Assembly: GCA_011526095.1 (NCBI GenBank)
Contig: WYBA01000349.1
Coordinates: 1 to 64,000, forward strand
DNA from: Myxococcales bacterium
GTDB lineage: Bacteria; Myxococcota_A; Polyangia; Haliangiales; Haliangiaceae
Direction of reading: 5' to 3'
DNA: 64,000 bases
Part shown: piece after piece, positions 37,001-45,494 of the stretch
How the letters are laid out: each line of letters opens with the position of its first letter
Numbering within the stretch: position 1 is the stretch's first letter
Translations under genes and position numbers: made by a program
Notes under the pieces: generated by a model
What the model saw: only the letters and a program-made list of their open reading frames with translations
What the model was told of the DNA's origin: nothing
Databases searched by the model: none

Positions 37001-37301
37001 TCTCCGCCTCCGTTTCCGCCTCCGCCTCGGTCTCCGCCTCCGTTTCCGTTTCCGTTTCCGCCTCCGCCTCGGTCTCCGCCTCGGTCTCCGCCTCCGTCGC
37101 CGTCTCCTCGGCACCGCCGCGGCCACCACCCAGCGCCTGCGCCACCGCATACGCCTGCATCGCCGCGTAGGGCGAGCCCGCGGCCTCCTGCTCGGCGTCC
37201 TGCGCCTCGTCGTCCTCGGCGCGGCGCGCGGCCGCGGCGTCCTGCTGCGGCGCGTGCCCGCGCGCGTCGTCCTGCTCGCGCGCGGCGGCGCCGCCCCTCA
37301 C
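34044..37301 (-). CDS. Coiled-coil/membrane protein with C-terminal ParB-like nuclease toxin domain, candidate eCIS effector
   Basis: 1085 residues; GTG 37301 in a GTGA overlap with the AAA+ ATPase. Order: disordered acidic N-terminus with SPYAAMQAYAVAQAL near 45; Thr/Glu repeat tract about 65-105; Ala/Pro linker to 265; an Ala-rich coiled coil about 270-750; two hydrophobic stretches (GLVIAIVLIGVAVAVGVALG, FSVIVAAAGDVVGI) about 760-850; a Gly/Pro/Glu-rich linker; and a final 90-residue ParB/sulfiredoxin-fold domain with VDGHHRLAAAKSL. ParB-type nuclease tips occur in polymorphic toxins. The layout is that of a membrane-crossing toxin with a swappable tip. Confidence 0.85.
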   Translation of the reverse strand: MRGGAAAREQDDARGHAPQQDAAAARRAEDDEAQDAEQEAAGSPYAAMQAYAVAQALGGGRGGAEETATEAETEAETEAEAETETETEAETEAEAETEAETETKTETAAAPDATSELAPIADARTNEAPTEIVQPPDVRSDTSAAAPTASPLADLEGDAPVAEAEVPAGPDAEPAELEAQELAAEPAAAAPAVVADDLAAAPTPARDAQPADAAAAAGSAASATAATPTADGAAATRDASAADATGAPEVAVDAPAPAPAPRARPRASAEAVADAQQDLATSVATEHDAITAHFAAERAEVDAAAVAQEAHLHAAALASHARFLADVDQREQTGRAQFGAARASLIATATSHRALVLGDAAQAAQRVRDGGARQRETLAQAAASEGQRMIDAGRAAGRRIVSSARKTADAVRSEAEAAVATAASIDDAGDREAVQRALRKVKNDTKDRLLDQCLDDHDRLVAAGTTNRDRLVGAATTAGAAQGDKAAELEAMITGTGARLADKIDATLRARLAAVDQLERDFVAEVRRVKLGAAELLGAGPVAARRVRAVARAHRAAIDAREAQARAHLDHTADAAHARLGAHDELPRAQATAFAHESSAALRDANQAALAQAGAAHGQELATLDGASARVGDALDGRRADVMTKLDGALAQLGAGLGDAQHELQAELATDRATALALYTGALAQAYGGGWAFVAEQQSDWKAKADDFAATVAARADEQVARHDRLVAALPERLQGVSRDVVRDRNRSWIGRRLSGLWRAFGKFVEGLVIAIVLIGVAVAVGVALGLTATAALATAVIAFAAAAFVMALWTRGNDLVAAWGDWPWYRKVAGVFSVIVAAAGDVVGITGVLEGIFEQDAVTGRQLSEEEASDRFWIGALSLVTAGLIHFFVRGSGRGAAADRPGVAEGEPRPPRWLDEQMRRDDLREPMPDEGRPGEPLRGEDTAPDQPSGESPQGRQAGESERGMTEEPQLEADEHSARRVEHEQTAAPLGEHHAEINSFPTSEFVTTHRLTMSRRAMQRLRADIAEHGIREPILFVEHAGTKYVVDGHHRLAAAKSLRLAELPARQVELPWGSYRSAADLLGGM
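36970..37115. repeat. Short tandem repeat encoding a Glu/Thr/Ala tract
   Basis: Near-tandem 6-bp units (variants of CTCCGC, CTCGGT and TTCCGT) in the toxin gene; on the coding strand they give alternating T-E and A-E. Length can change by slippage in steps of two codons without breaking the frame. Confidence 0.75.
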
Positions 37302-39277
37302 AGTCCGCGCTCCGACTTGACGACGCGGCCCATGGCCTGGCTCTCCTCGATCGCGGCGCGGCGCAGCAGGACCTGGGTCAGCGGCGTGCCGGCGGCGGCG
37401 GCGAGGAACGCGGCCGTGGTCAACGCATTGCGGATCTGCGCGCCGGCGAACGCGGGGAAGTCGTGGGCGAGGGCCTCGAAGTCGATGTCGTCCTCGCGCG
37501 GGGCGTCGCGGGGCAGGAGGCGCTGCCACAGGGCGAGGCGCTCGTCCTCCTCGGGGTGCGGGAACCGGATGTGGGCGGCGAGGCGGCGGCGGAACGCCGG
37601 ATCGATGCTGCCGTCCATGTTGGTCGTGAGGATCGCGACGCCGGAGAACGACTCGATGCGCTGGAGCAGGAAGTTGACCTCGAGGTTGGCGTAGCGCTCG
37701 GTGGCGCCCTTGACCTCGGTGCGCTTGGCGAACAGTGAGTCGGCCTCGTCGAACAGGAGCACGGCGTGGCCGGTCTCGGCGGCCTCGAACACGAGCTCGA
37801 GCTGCTTCTCGGTCTCGCCGATCCACTTGGAGACGATCTGCGAGAGGTCGACGCGGTAGAGCTCGAGGCCGAGGGCCTGGGCGATGAGCGAGGCGACCAT
37901 GGTCTTGCCGGTGCCGGGCGGGCCGGAGAACAGGGCAGCGACGCCTGATCCCGGCAGGTGGCGGGCGAAGCCCCAGCGCTCGAGGACCTGGAAGCTGTGG
38001 CGGACGCGGGCGACGAACAGGTCGATCTGCTCGCGGGTGTCGTCGGGGAGGACGACGTCGTCCCAGCCCAGGCGGGTGGTGTGCCGGCGGGCGAGGCCGT
38101 GGAGGCGCTCCTCGACGGTGGAGCGGACGCCGGCGGCGAGGTCGGCGGCGGTGATCGCGTCGCCGCGGGTGGCGGCGGCGGCGCGTGCGCCGGCGGCGGC
38201 GGCGAGGATGCCGGCGGGGCCGATGTGGAAGCGGGCGGCGGCGCGCTCGATCATCTCGCCGGGCGCGTCGGCTGGCAGGTCGGCGCCGAGCGCGGCGCGC
38301 CACAGCGCGGCGCGGGTGCGCGGCGCGGGCAGCGGGACCTCGACGCGGTGGACGGGGCGCGAGGTCTCGAGCTGCAGCGACGGGCCGCTCGCGGTGAGCA
38401 GCACCGGGCCGGGCCATGCGTCGACGAAGCGGACGACCTCGCGGCGGCGGGCGACGATCTCGGCGTCGGGACCGGCGAGGTCGTCGACGCCGGCGATCAG
38501 CGGCGTGGCGCGGGAGAGCCGGCACTCGCGCCCGAGCGCGGCGAGCGCGTCGCCGAGCACGAGCGCGGCGCGCGGCAGGCGGTCGAGGTCGAGCGCGAGC
38601 ACGGGGCGGTCGAGCGCGGCGCGGGCCAGCGTGCGTCGCCCGACGCCGCGGCGGCCCTGGAGCACGATCGCGCCGGGCGCGCCGTCGGCGACGAGCTGGC
38701 GCAGCCGCGCGATGACGGCCTCGGCGGCGGCGTCGAGCACCGGCGCGGCCGGCAGCCCGATCGGGCCGCCGGCCTGGGCGAGCGCGGGATCGAGCGCGTC
38801 GTCGCCGCCTAGGAACGCGACGACGCGCGGCGCCGCGACGAGCGCCGCCTCCGCGGTGAGCAGGCGGCCGTCGAGCGGCTCGATCAGCCGATGGGCGAGC
38901 AGCGGGTGCGCGCCGGCGAGGCGCGCGGCGAGCGCGCGGGCGCGCCGGCCGTCGAGGTCGGCGAGCGCGGCGTACTGCGCGAGCGACAGCCCGCCACGCC
39001 CGGCGCGCGGACCGAGCCTGGCGAGGTGGACGGACAGCAGCGGGTCGGCGGTGGCGGCGACGACGGCCCACAGCAGGTCGACGTCGTCGGGCGCGAGCCC
39101 GAACCGCGCGGCGAGCCCGCGATCGGTGGAGGCGGGGAGCGCGTGCTCGAGGTCGGCGAGCCGCGCCCCGGCGGCGGGCAGCTCGGCGGGGCGCTCGGCG
39201 CGGATCGCGGCGCGGATCGCGCGCAGGCGGACGCGCTCCAGTTGTTGCTCGAAGACTGCGGACCACGGCTCCATCAC
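37298..39277 (-). CDS. AAA+ ATPase, Afp15/Pvc15 type (complete)
   Basis: 659 residues; GTG 39277 is followed by ATG 39274, and GGAT lies just upstream. N-terminal helical region (about 1-180), a degenerate first P-loop domain ([13 protein letters not shown] near 215), then the active AAA+ module with GPPGTGKT near 452, VLLFDEAD near 508, sensor [11 protein letters not shown] and an arginine-rich RRRLAAH. This is the full-length reference for the two other copies in the window. The stop overlaps the ParB-toxin start. Known eCIS ATPases of this type are needed for particle function; pairing with one effector is inferred. Confidence 0.93.
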   Translation of the reverse strand: MMEPWSAVFEQQLERVRLRAIRAAIRAERPAELPAAGARLADLEHALPASTDRGLAARFGLAPDDVDLLWAVVAATADPLLSVHLARLGPRAGRGGLSLAQYAALADLDGRRARALAARLAGAHPLLAHRLIEPLDGRLLTAEAALVAAPRVVAFLGGDDALDPALAQAGGPIGLPAAPVLDAAAEAVIARLRQLVADGAPGAIVLQGRRGVGRRTLARAALDRPVLALDLDRLPRAALVLGDALAALGRECRLSRATPLIAGVDDLAGPDAEIVARRREVVRFVDAWPGPVLLTASGPSLQLETSRPVHRVEVPLPAPRTRAALWRAALGADLPADAPGEMIERAAARFHIGPAGILAAAAGARAAAATRGDAITAADLAAGVRSTVEERLHGLARRHTTRLGWDDVVLPDDTREQIDLFVARVRHSFQVLERWGFARHLPGSGVAALFSGPPGTGKTMVASLIAQALGLELYRVDLSQIVSKWIGETEKQLELVFEAAETGHAVLLFDEADSLFAKRTEVKGATERYANLEVNFLLQRIESFSGVAILTTNMDGSIDPAFRRRLAAHIRFPHPEEDERLALWQRLLPRDAPREDDIDFEALAHDFPAFAGAQIRNALTTAAFLAAAAGTPLTQVLLRRAAIEESQAMGRVVKSERGL

Positions 39278-39611
39278 GCGCGCCGCATCCTACGCACGCA
39301 GGTGGTGCGTGTCTTCCTCGACGCGTGGCAGAGCGCGGGTGGCCGCGGTGGGCGGCGGGTCAGCGGGTCGGCCGGGCAGGGGCGCGGGGTGGTCACGGCC
39401 GCCGCTATCGCCGGCGCGCCCGGGCGGTTGCGTGGGAGGTGGCGTTCATCAGCGGGGGCCTCGTCCCGAGGCCGACACGGCGTGGGGTGGGGCGACCGCG
39501 TCCACGTGGGGCGGGCTGGCGAGCGCAAGGAAGTGCGCGCGGCGACGCAACCGCGCGGCGCGGCGGACGAGACGCCCGGCATGACGCGACCCACCCGGAG
39601 CCTGGCCGACC
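39278..39611. other. Divergent intergenic region with dispersed motif copy C
   Basis: 334 bp between the minus-strand ATPase and the plus-strand DUF4157 gene. Near the ATPase the sequence TGCGTAGGATGCG precedes GTGATGGA; nearly the same string precedes the second ATPase (17304). On the other side, 39541-39595 holds the motif CGCAACC ... GCATGACGCGACCCA, and a 12-codon frame from its ATG ends inside the next start. No RNA gene seen. Confidence 0.6.
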
Positions 39612-41087
39612 GTGAGTGAGGGCGGCTTTGCGTCGCGTGGGGGCGGGCACGCCCACGGCCGGGCTGCGGCGCACGACGTCGCCGCCGGCGCGGACCCGTA
39701 CGCGCCGGCCCAGGTGCGGCTGGATCTCGAGCCCGCGGTCGCTGCGGTCGATGCGGAGCTGGGGGCCTTGCAGCCGGCGCTCGACGTCGCCGAGCGGTGC
39801 GAGCGGCGCTGCGACTACGACCGAGCCAAGGCGGTCGCGCGCGACGGGATCGATCGTGCGCGGCGCGCGCTGCGCGGCGCGGAGCAGCTGGTGCGCCGGA
39901 CGCCAGCGCTGGCGGGCGAGGTCGCGGCGGCGCGTGAGCGGCTCGACGCGGTCACGGCGCGCGCGGACGAGCTCGTCGCTCGGCGCGACGACGCGATCGC
40001 GCGGTGGCTGCGCGAGCACCCGGCGATCGCGCGCGGCGCGCGGGCGGTGTTCTCGGACCGGATGCCGGACGTGGCGCCGCCGCGCGAGGAACACCCGCCC
40101 GGGCGGCTGCCGCACCTCGACGCGATCCAGGCTTCGTTCGGGCGGCACGACGTCACGGCCGTCGCGGCGACGGTGGGCGGCGCGGCGGCGACCGAGGCCG
40201 ACGCGCTCGGTGCGACCGCGTTCACGCGAGGCGGCGAGGCCTCGTTCGCCGGGGCGCCGGACCTGCACACGGCGGCGCACGAGGCCGCGCACGCGGTGCA
40301 ACAGCGGGCGGGGGCGGCGCGGCGCCCCGGCCTCGGGCCCATCGACGACGCGCTCGAGGCGCACGCGGACGCCGTCGCCGACGCGGTCGTCGCGGGGGAG
40401 CCCGCCGAAGCGCTGCTCGACGCCGCGCCGGCGCAAGACGCCGAGCGCGTCCACGTGGACGCGCCGCCGCAGACCGAGGATCGGGACGACGACGATGTCG
40501 AACGCGGCGCCGACGACGCCAGCGGGGGCGTCGCGCCTGCGCCCGCCGTGCCTGTCCAGCGCAAGGCGAAGGCGGGAGGCCTGCCCGTCGCGCCGCCCGA
40601 CGCGCGGCTGACCCCGCAGCCGAGCAAGCTGTCGCTGCGCGGCCGGATCGGCGAGGCGTCGGCGCCGCAGGCGGCCGCGCTGGTCAACCAGACAGCGCAC
40701 CCGCTGGTCGTGCGCGGCGTCCTGCACGAGCCCGCCGCGGATACGCACGGCCAGCTCGGCGACTTCCGCGCCGAGGTGCCGCCGGGCGAGGTGCCGCCGG
40801 GCGTCGCGTTCGCGGCGCAGGTCGTGTTCGCGCCGGTCCAGGCCCGGCACGACGGCGCGCGCGGCTCGCTCCACAAGGAGCGGCTGCACGTGATCGGCGA
40901 GGGCGGGGTGGTGCTCGCCTCGCTCAAGCTCGTCGGGCGCGCGCGGCCGATGACCGCGGAGGCGCGCGAGGAGCTGCGCGTCGACGCCCTGCGCGATCGT
41001 GCGCGCGCCGGCGACGTCGCGGCGCCCGCGAGCTGCGTTCGCTGCTCGAGTCCGAGATCGGAGCGGTGGCGACCCTCAACGATCTGA
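39612..41087 (+). CDS. DUF4157-type protein, N-terminal part of a frameshifted effector
   Basis: GTG 39612. Disordered start with DPYAPAQVRL near 34, a helical segment, then a DUF4157-like domain at about 195-240 with TAAHEAAHAVQQRAG (HExxH) after FTRGGEASFAG. Next a linker, VPVQRKAKAG, and a HYDIN-like Ig domain (about 340-460). The frame then ends abruptly in a low-quality tail after GDVAAP near 41025. A neighbouring frame continues with RELRSLLESEIGAV, so the true protein probably runs on to 41806 and was split by one base. Confidence 0.75.
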   Translation: MSEGGFASRGGGHAHGRAAAHDVAAGADPYAPAQVRLDLEPAVAAVDAELGALQPALDVAERCERRCDYDRAKAVARDGIDRARRALRGAEQLVRRTPALAGEVAAARERLDAVTARADELVARRDDAIARWLREHPAIARGARAVFSDRMPDVAPPREEHPPGRLPHLDAIQASFGRHDVTAVAATVGGAAATEADALGATAFTRGGEASFAGAPDLHTAAHEAAHAVQQRAGAARRPGLGPIDDALEAHADAVADAVVAGEPAEALLDAAPAQDAERVHVDAPPQTEDRDDDDVERGADDASGGVAPAPAVPVQRKAKAGGLPVAPPDARLTPQPSKLSLRGRIGEASAPQAAALVNQTAHPLVVRGVLHEPAADTHGQLGDFRAEVPPGEVPPGVAFAAQVVFAPVQARHDGARGSLHKERLHVIGEGGVVLASLKLVGRARPMTAEAREELRVDALRDRARAGDVAAPASCVRCSSPRSERWRPSTI

Positions 41088-41806
41088 CTCCCGAGCAAGT
41101 CGAAATTGCCCGACGGCTGGCGCGAGGACACCGCGTCGCCGCGACGGAGTACCTCGAGCGGGTCGTTCGGCGGTGCGACTTCAGCGACGCCGCGCCGTTC
41201 GTCGACGAGGTGTTGCTGGGCGGGGGCGACGCGGCAACCTGGGGCCTTGCGGATCTGCTCTGCGGTCCTGCATGGCCTGTACGCGAGATGCTGCTCGCGC
41301 CTGCCGCCAGCGTGCTCGGGAGCCTCGACCATGTGGAGGGTGAGCGTTGGTGGCGTCGTCGCCCCACGTTGGCGACCTGGGGGGAGGACCCTCGCAGTCC
41401 AGCCGTGTTGGTCCGGGCGACGCGCTACTGGCAACGCTCCGAGCTGGCGTGGCAGCACAACGTCGTCGTGGACCCCCGGTCGCGCGCGGCGCTCGATCGC
41501 GTGACTGATCCTGCGCTCGAGCTCCGTCGATCGATCGCGTCGTGTGCGATGTGGGCCGCGTTCGCGACGCCGATGCCCTTGGAGGTGGACGCGCTGGCGC
41601 AAATGCTGGGCGTACCTCGCGGGTCGCCCCTGAGCGGCGATGGTCACCTCGCGCTCTCAGGTCTGCTCCTCGAGTTGCGCACCGGCCTGACGCCCGCAGA
41701 CTCGACGTGGGCTCGTTGGCTGGAGGAGATCCAGTCGAGCGCCGATACGCCGGCGCCGGGGTTCCGGGCGTCGGACGAAGCGTTCGGGGGTTCGCCCGTC
41801 CCCTGA
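41066..41806 (+). CDS. C-terminal part of the frameshifted DUF4157 protein, or separate gene
   Basis: Open in the second frame from about 41025 with no good start near its true beginning; GTG 41066 is the first usable codon. 246 residues, helical (LTPEQVEIARRLARGHRVAA, AAPFVDEVLLGG, ASCAMWAAFATPMPLEVDAL), no named domain. If joined to the upstream frame, this would be the variable tip of the effector. Confidence 0.55.
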   Translation: MATLNDLTPEQVEIARRLARGHRVAATEYLERVVRRCDFSDAAPFVDEVLLGGGDAATWGLADLLCGPAWPVREMLLAPAASVLGSLDHVEGERWWRRRPTLATWGEDPRSPAVLVRATRYWQRSELAWQHNVVVDPRSRAALDRVTDPALELRRSIASCAMWAAFATPMPLEVDALAQMLGVPRGSPLSGDGHLALSGLLLELRTGLTPADSTWARWLEEIQSSADTPAPGFRASDEAFGGSPVP

Positions 41807-41850
41807 AGCACCTGGGCGACTGAGCAACGAGGACAGGACGAGGTGCCATC

Positions 41851-42093
41851 GTGCCAAAGCCGCGCTGCAAGCGTGGACATCCGATCCAGCTCCCCGTGAT
41901 CCCGAATCGAATCATTCTGGCCGCGCACTTCGATGAGCTGACTCGCTGGAGAATCTCGTCGGAGTCACATGGGCTTGGGCGAGGTGGAGCCATCACAACG
42001 TGGGCGCGCGAGCACTTTCCGGAGATCCCGGAGCTCGAGGCTGAGATTCGCCGCCTTGGGCATGACCTGAAGCCCCGCACGCATCGCTGGTAG
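41851..42093 (+). CDS. Small hypothetical protein
   Basis: 80 residues from GTG 41851, preceded by GAGGACAGGACGAGG. Basic ends and a central acidic helix (EIPELEAEIRRLGHDL). Nine bases before the next gene, so cotranscribed. Not recognised; position behind the DUF4157 effector fits an accessory or immunity gene. Confidence 0.6.
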   Translation: MPKPRCKRGHPIQLPVIPNRIILAAHFDELTRWRISSESHGLGRGGAITTWAREHFPEIPELEAEIRRLGHDLKPRTHRW

Positions 42094-42102
42094 AGAACAA
42101 GA

Positions 42103-42633
42103 ATGAAGGAACTCCCGAACCCGAACTACCCGATCAAGATCCGGTCGCTACGTGGCGAGATGGATCCGGACGTCGGTGCGTTGCTGCCGGGCGGGTATCT
42201 GCTGACGCTGAATCGGCGGGTCTGGCTCGTGGTCCTACCGCACCTGCCTTCGCGTCTGGACCCGGTCGCCTACCGCGGTGAGCTCACGACTCCCCGCGAC
42301 CTCGACGAGGCCGCATGGCAGGTGCTGAGCACGACGGATCTCGTCGTCGGGCCGTCGCCCCATGACGGTCACGACTTGGTCGAGCTGAGGTATCCAGGGC
42401 CGCCCGACGCTTGCAGCGTGTTCCGATTCGCGCGTCCGGAGTTCGAGCGGCTGGTCGACGACGTCGCGACGCACGCCGCGCGACAGCCGCTGGATGGCAT
42501 CGCGCTGCACGATCTCGCGGCAGGCGCCCTCCGCCGATTCCTCGAGGACGAGCTCCCGAGAGCGGGGGCGCTCGACGAGTCGGATCGCACGCTGTTGGGC
42601 CTCGGGGCGGCGCAGAAGGCCGTGATCCGATGA
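42103..42633 (+). CDS. Hypothetical protein, candidate immunity protein
   Basis: 176 residues from ATG 42103. Mixed alpha/beta, acidic, no signal peptide (LPGGYLLTLNRRVWLVVLP, then FEDELPRAG-type helical tail). A shorter, frameshifted paralogue overlaps its end (ATGA). Tandem related genes behind an effector recall immunity arrays. No named family. Confidence 0.65.
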   Translation: MKELPNPNYPIKIRSLRGEMDPDVGALLPGGYLLTLNRRVWLVVLPHLPSRLDPVAYRGELTTPRDLDEAAWQVLSTTDLVVGPSPHDGHDLVELRYPGPPDACSVFRFARPEFERLVDDVATHAARQPLDGIALHDLAAGALRRFLEDELPRAGALDESDRTLLGLGAAQKAVIR

Positions 42634-42985
42634 ATCCTGCGACATGCGCTGATTTCACGATCGACGTGCACACGCTGGCGCACGAGACGTCGGCGGCGAT
42701 CGCCGAGCGGCTCGGCGGCGGCTGGGTCTTGCTGCTCAACCGCGTGGTCGACGTCTCCGTGGTGCCGTGCCCCGCGCCCGTTGCCTGGCCGCACGTCCGC
42801 CGCCTTTTCGGCAGCTCATGTTGGAGGTCGCGCGCATCGCCGAGCGAGATGCTTCGGTCGAGCTCCGGCGGTCGACCCTGCTGCCAGGGCAGCTCGCGAC
42901 GATCCTGCGGAGCGAGTTGCCGCACCGCGTGGCACTCACGGAGCTGGGCGCGGCCGTGCTGGGAATGGATGGGGACGCTGATTGA
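42630..42985 (+). pseudogene. Frameshifted paralogue of the preceding gene
   Basis: ATG 42630 in the ATGA overlap. The first 55 codons (GGGWVLLLNRVVDVSVVP) correspond to LPGGYLLTLNRRVWLVVLP of the neighbour; near 42805 the similarity moves to another frame, FRQLMLEVARIAERDAS ... LGAAVLGMDG, which matches the neighbour's helical tail. One base change would restore a protein of about 117 residues. Either decayed or a sequencing slip. Confidence 0.55.
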
Positions 42986-43026
42986 AGTTCGCCGGGCTCA
43001 TCCCGGCACGCTCTGGCGCTCCCCCT

Positions 43027-43188
43027 TCGCCCGGCCGGGGTGAGCAGAGGCCGCGCAACCGCGGCGCGGGCCGGCCGAGAGACGGCAGCATGACGCGACC
43101 CAGCCTCGCCACGCGCGCACGACTGTCATCTCGCTCACCGGGCTTTCGCCGCCGACCGCCGGCTGCGCTCTGGTACAAAGGCGGCGTG
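43027..43188 (+). repeat. Duplicated upstream region of lipoprotein A2
   Basis: Nearly identical to 17403-17562, including GGGGTGAGCAGAGGCCGCGC, the dispersed motif, and the 60 bp before the start codon. The duplication runs on into the coding region for about 1.1 kb. Confidence 0.75.
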
Positions 43189-45435
43189 ATGAGAGTGTCG
43201 ACCTTGTTCTCGATGTCGCTGCTGGCCCTCGCGGCCTGCAGCCTGCCGCCGCCGCCCGACGTGGAGCCCGACGCGGACCCGCGCGACGCGATGCCGCCGG
43301 ACGCGATGGTGATCCCCGACCCGGCGATGCTGACGGTGAGCCCTGGGTCGCACGACTTCACGGACGTGACGGTGGGCGCAGACAGCGGCGTGCAGCCGCT
43401 GCTGGTGCGCAACACCGGCGACGAGGCGTCGGGCGCGGTGAGCGTGTCGCTCGCCGGCGACCACGCGGGCGACTTCGAGATCGTGCTCGCCGGGGACGGA
43501 ACGGACTGCGCGGGTGCGATCCTCGACGGCGGGGAGGACTGCACGGCGCGCGTGCGGTTCTCGCCGACGGCGCCCGGCGCGCGGACCGCGCAGGTGGAGA
43601 TCGCGGGCGAGCCGGGCGGGACGCTGACCGTGGACCTGATGGGCAACGGGCTGACGCCTGGCGACCTGGTGGTCACGAGCGGCGACACCGTGGCGTTCGG
43701 CAACGAGCTGATCACGATGGCGACGGACTACGAGACCGTGACGGTGCAAAACACCGGCGACACGGCGACGGCGGCGCTGACGGTGCAGCTCGGAGACGCG
43801 ACGAGCTACAGCAAGACGAACGACACCTGCCACGGTGCGCCGCTGGGCGCGGGGCAGTCGTGCTCGGTGCAGGTGCGGTTCAACCCGACCGCGGTCGGCG
43901 CGACGCCGTCGACGCTGTCGATCCGCGAGAGCGCGGAGGTGGGCGTGGCGGTGACGCTGACGGGGACGGGCGCGGCGCAGGTGCAGATGACCGCGCCGAC
44001 GGGCGGCACCGTGACGTCGACGCCGTCGGGCCTGGCGTGCGGGCCGACGTGCGGCCCGGTGACGTTCACGCAGTCGCCGATCACGCTGACCGCGAACGCG
44101 GCGCTCGGCTACGACTTCGGCGCGTGGGGCGGCGGATGCGCCGGCACGATCGGCGACACGTGCTCGCTCGCGCTGACCGCGCCGACGACGACGGTGAGCG
44201 CGACGTTCGACCAGCTCGACTGCGTGCCGAACGTGATCGAGTGCAACGACGCGATGGGCGTCTACACCGACTGCGGCCCGACGGGCGAGGTCGAGGTGCA
44301 GATGACCTGCCCGCTCGGCTGCTCGACGACGAGCGAGCAGTGCGTGGACGTGAACCCGAGCAACGGGCTGGCGATGTATCTCGACATGGCGGCGGGTGGG
44401 CCGGATGTGGTCTTCACGGGCAGCTCGACGATCAACACGACGACGGGCGTTGTGCTGATCGGGGGAGAAAGCCTGAGCGTACCCAGCTTCCTCATCGACA
44501 ACGCCAGCTCGCCGGATGTGCGCGTGTTTGTCCTGGCCTCGATGAGTGTGACCGGCACGGCGAAGGTCACGGGTGACCCTGTCGTTGCATTCGTCGTTGA
44601 TGGGGATGTGAGCATCTCGGGCACGCTCGATGTGTCTGCCGACGGCTACACCCCTGGCCCCGGTGGCAACAGCGGGACCTCCGACTTCGGCCAGGTCTGC
44701 GGAGGCGGGTCGCGTTCGGTCGGCTCCTCGAATCCGTCTCCTGGAGCGGGTGGGGGCGGAGGTTCGAACTCGGGAGGCGCTGGAGGGTTGGCAGGGGACG
44801 GAACTTCGCTTCCCGGCGGCTACATTCGCGCCGGCGGACTCACTCCACTGACGGGAGGTTGCTCTGGCGGCTTCACCGTCGAGGACCCACCGACGCGAGT
44901 GTCGTCTGGTGGTGGTGGTGGTGGTGGCTTGCAGATCGTGAGCAGGACGCGGATCACCCTCCAAGGGGCAGGGAAGATCGACGCGAGCGGTGGTGGTGGC
45001 CGCTCGAAGGACATCGGGGGCAGCAGCACGTCACCGATCGGTGGCGGAGGGGGTGGGAGCGGCGGGAATGTCCTGCTGGAGGCTCCGCAGATCGTGCTCG
45101 ACGGCTCTGGCGTTGTCATCTCGACCAAGGGCGGGGGCGGTGCGGCCGCAGGGATCGGCAGTGCGGGCCACGAAGGCCAGGACGGAGGCACTGGTTCAGC
45201 CGTCGCAGCTGGAGGGACGAACGGCTCACTCGCGGCAGGCGGTGCCGGAGGGACCCTTGGCACGTCGCCACAGAAGGGCGCCGATGGGACAGGCACCAAT
45301 GACGGCGGCGGAGGTGGCGGCTCCGTTGGTCGCGCCCGGTTCCTTACGACGGCGGGAACGATCGCCCCCCAGAACGGTGCTGCGATTCGCTCGGCTTCGT
45401 CGAACGCGGTGCTTGGGACTCGTCTGGTCCCCTGA
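43189..45435 (+). CDS. Large surface lipoprotein A2: choice-of-anchor D plus Gly-rich region
   Basis: 748 residues from ATG 43189. Lipobox ALAACSL and the same stalk and two HYDIN-like domains as lipoprotein A1 (first 380 residues almost identical), then a Cys-rich segment (CVPNVIECNDAMGVYTDCGP) and, instead of FG-GAP repeats, a beta-helix-like region that becomes very Gly-rich (GGGGGSNSGGAGGLAGDG). The shared N-terminal part and different C-terminal part mean module exchange or gene conversion. Probably surface exposed. Confidence 0.87.
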   Translation: MRVSTLFSMSLLALAACSLPPPPDVEPDADPRDAMPPDAMVIPDPAMLTVSPGSHDFTDVTVGADSGVQPLLVRNTGDEASGAVSVSLAGDHAGDFEIVLAGDGTDCAGAILDGGEDCTARVRFSPTAPGARTAQVEIAGEPGGTLTVDLMGNGLTPGDLVVTSGDTVAFGNELITMATDYETVTVQNTGDTATAALTVQLGDATSYSKTNDTCHGAPLGAGQSCSVQVRFNPTAVGATPSTLSIRESAEVGVAVTLTGTGAAQVQMTAPTGGTVTSTPSGLACGPTCGPVTFTQSPITLTANAALGYDFGAWGGGCAGTIGDTCSLALTAPTTTVSATFDQLDCVPNVIECNDAMGVYTDCGPTGEVEVQMTCPLGCSTTSEQCVDVNPSNGLAMYLDMAAGGPDVVFTGSSTINTTTGVVLIGGESLSVPSFLIDNASSPDVRVFVLASMSVTGTAKVTGDPVVAFVVDGDVSISGTLDVSADGYTPGPGGNSGTSDFGQVCGGGSRSVGSSNPSPGAGGGGGSNSGGAGGLAGDGTSLPGGYIRAGGLTPLTGGCSGGFTVEDPPTRVSSGGGGGGGLQIVSRTRITLQGAGKIDASGGGGRSKDIGGSSTSPIGGGGGGSGGNVLLEAPQIVLDGSGVVISTKGGGGAAAGIGSAGHEGQDGGTGSAVAAGGTNGSLAAGGAGGTLGTSPQKGADGTGTNDGGGGGGSVGRARFLTTAGTIAPQNGAAIRSASSNAVLGTRLVP

Positions 45436-45494
45436 GCGCCAGGGCATCCTCGCTATGCGTGGCGGATCGCTCGTGAGCAGGGCGACCGCGGGCA

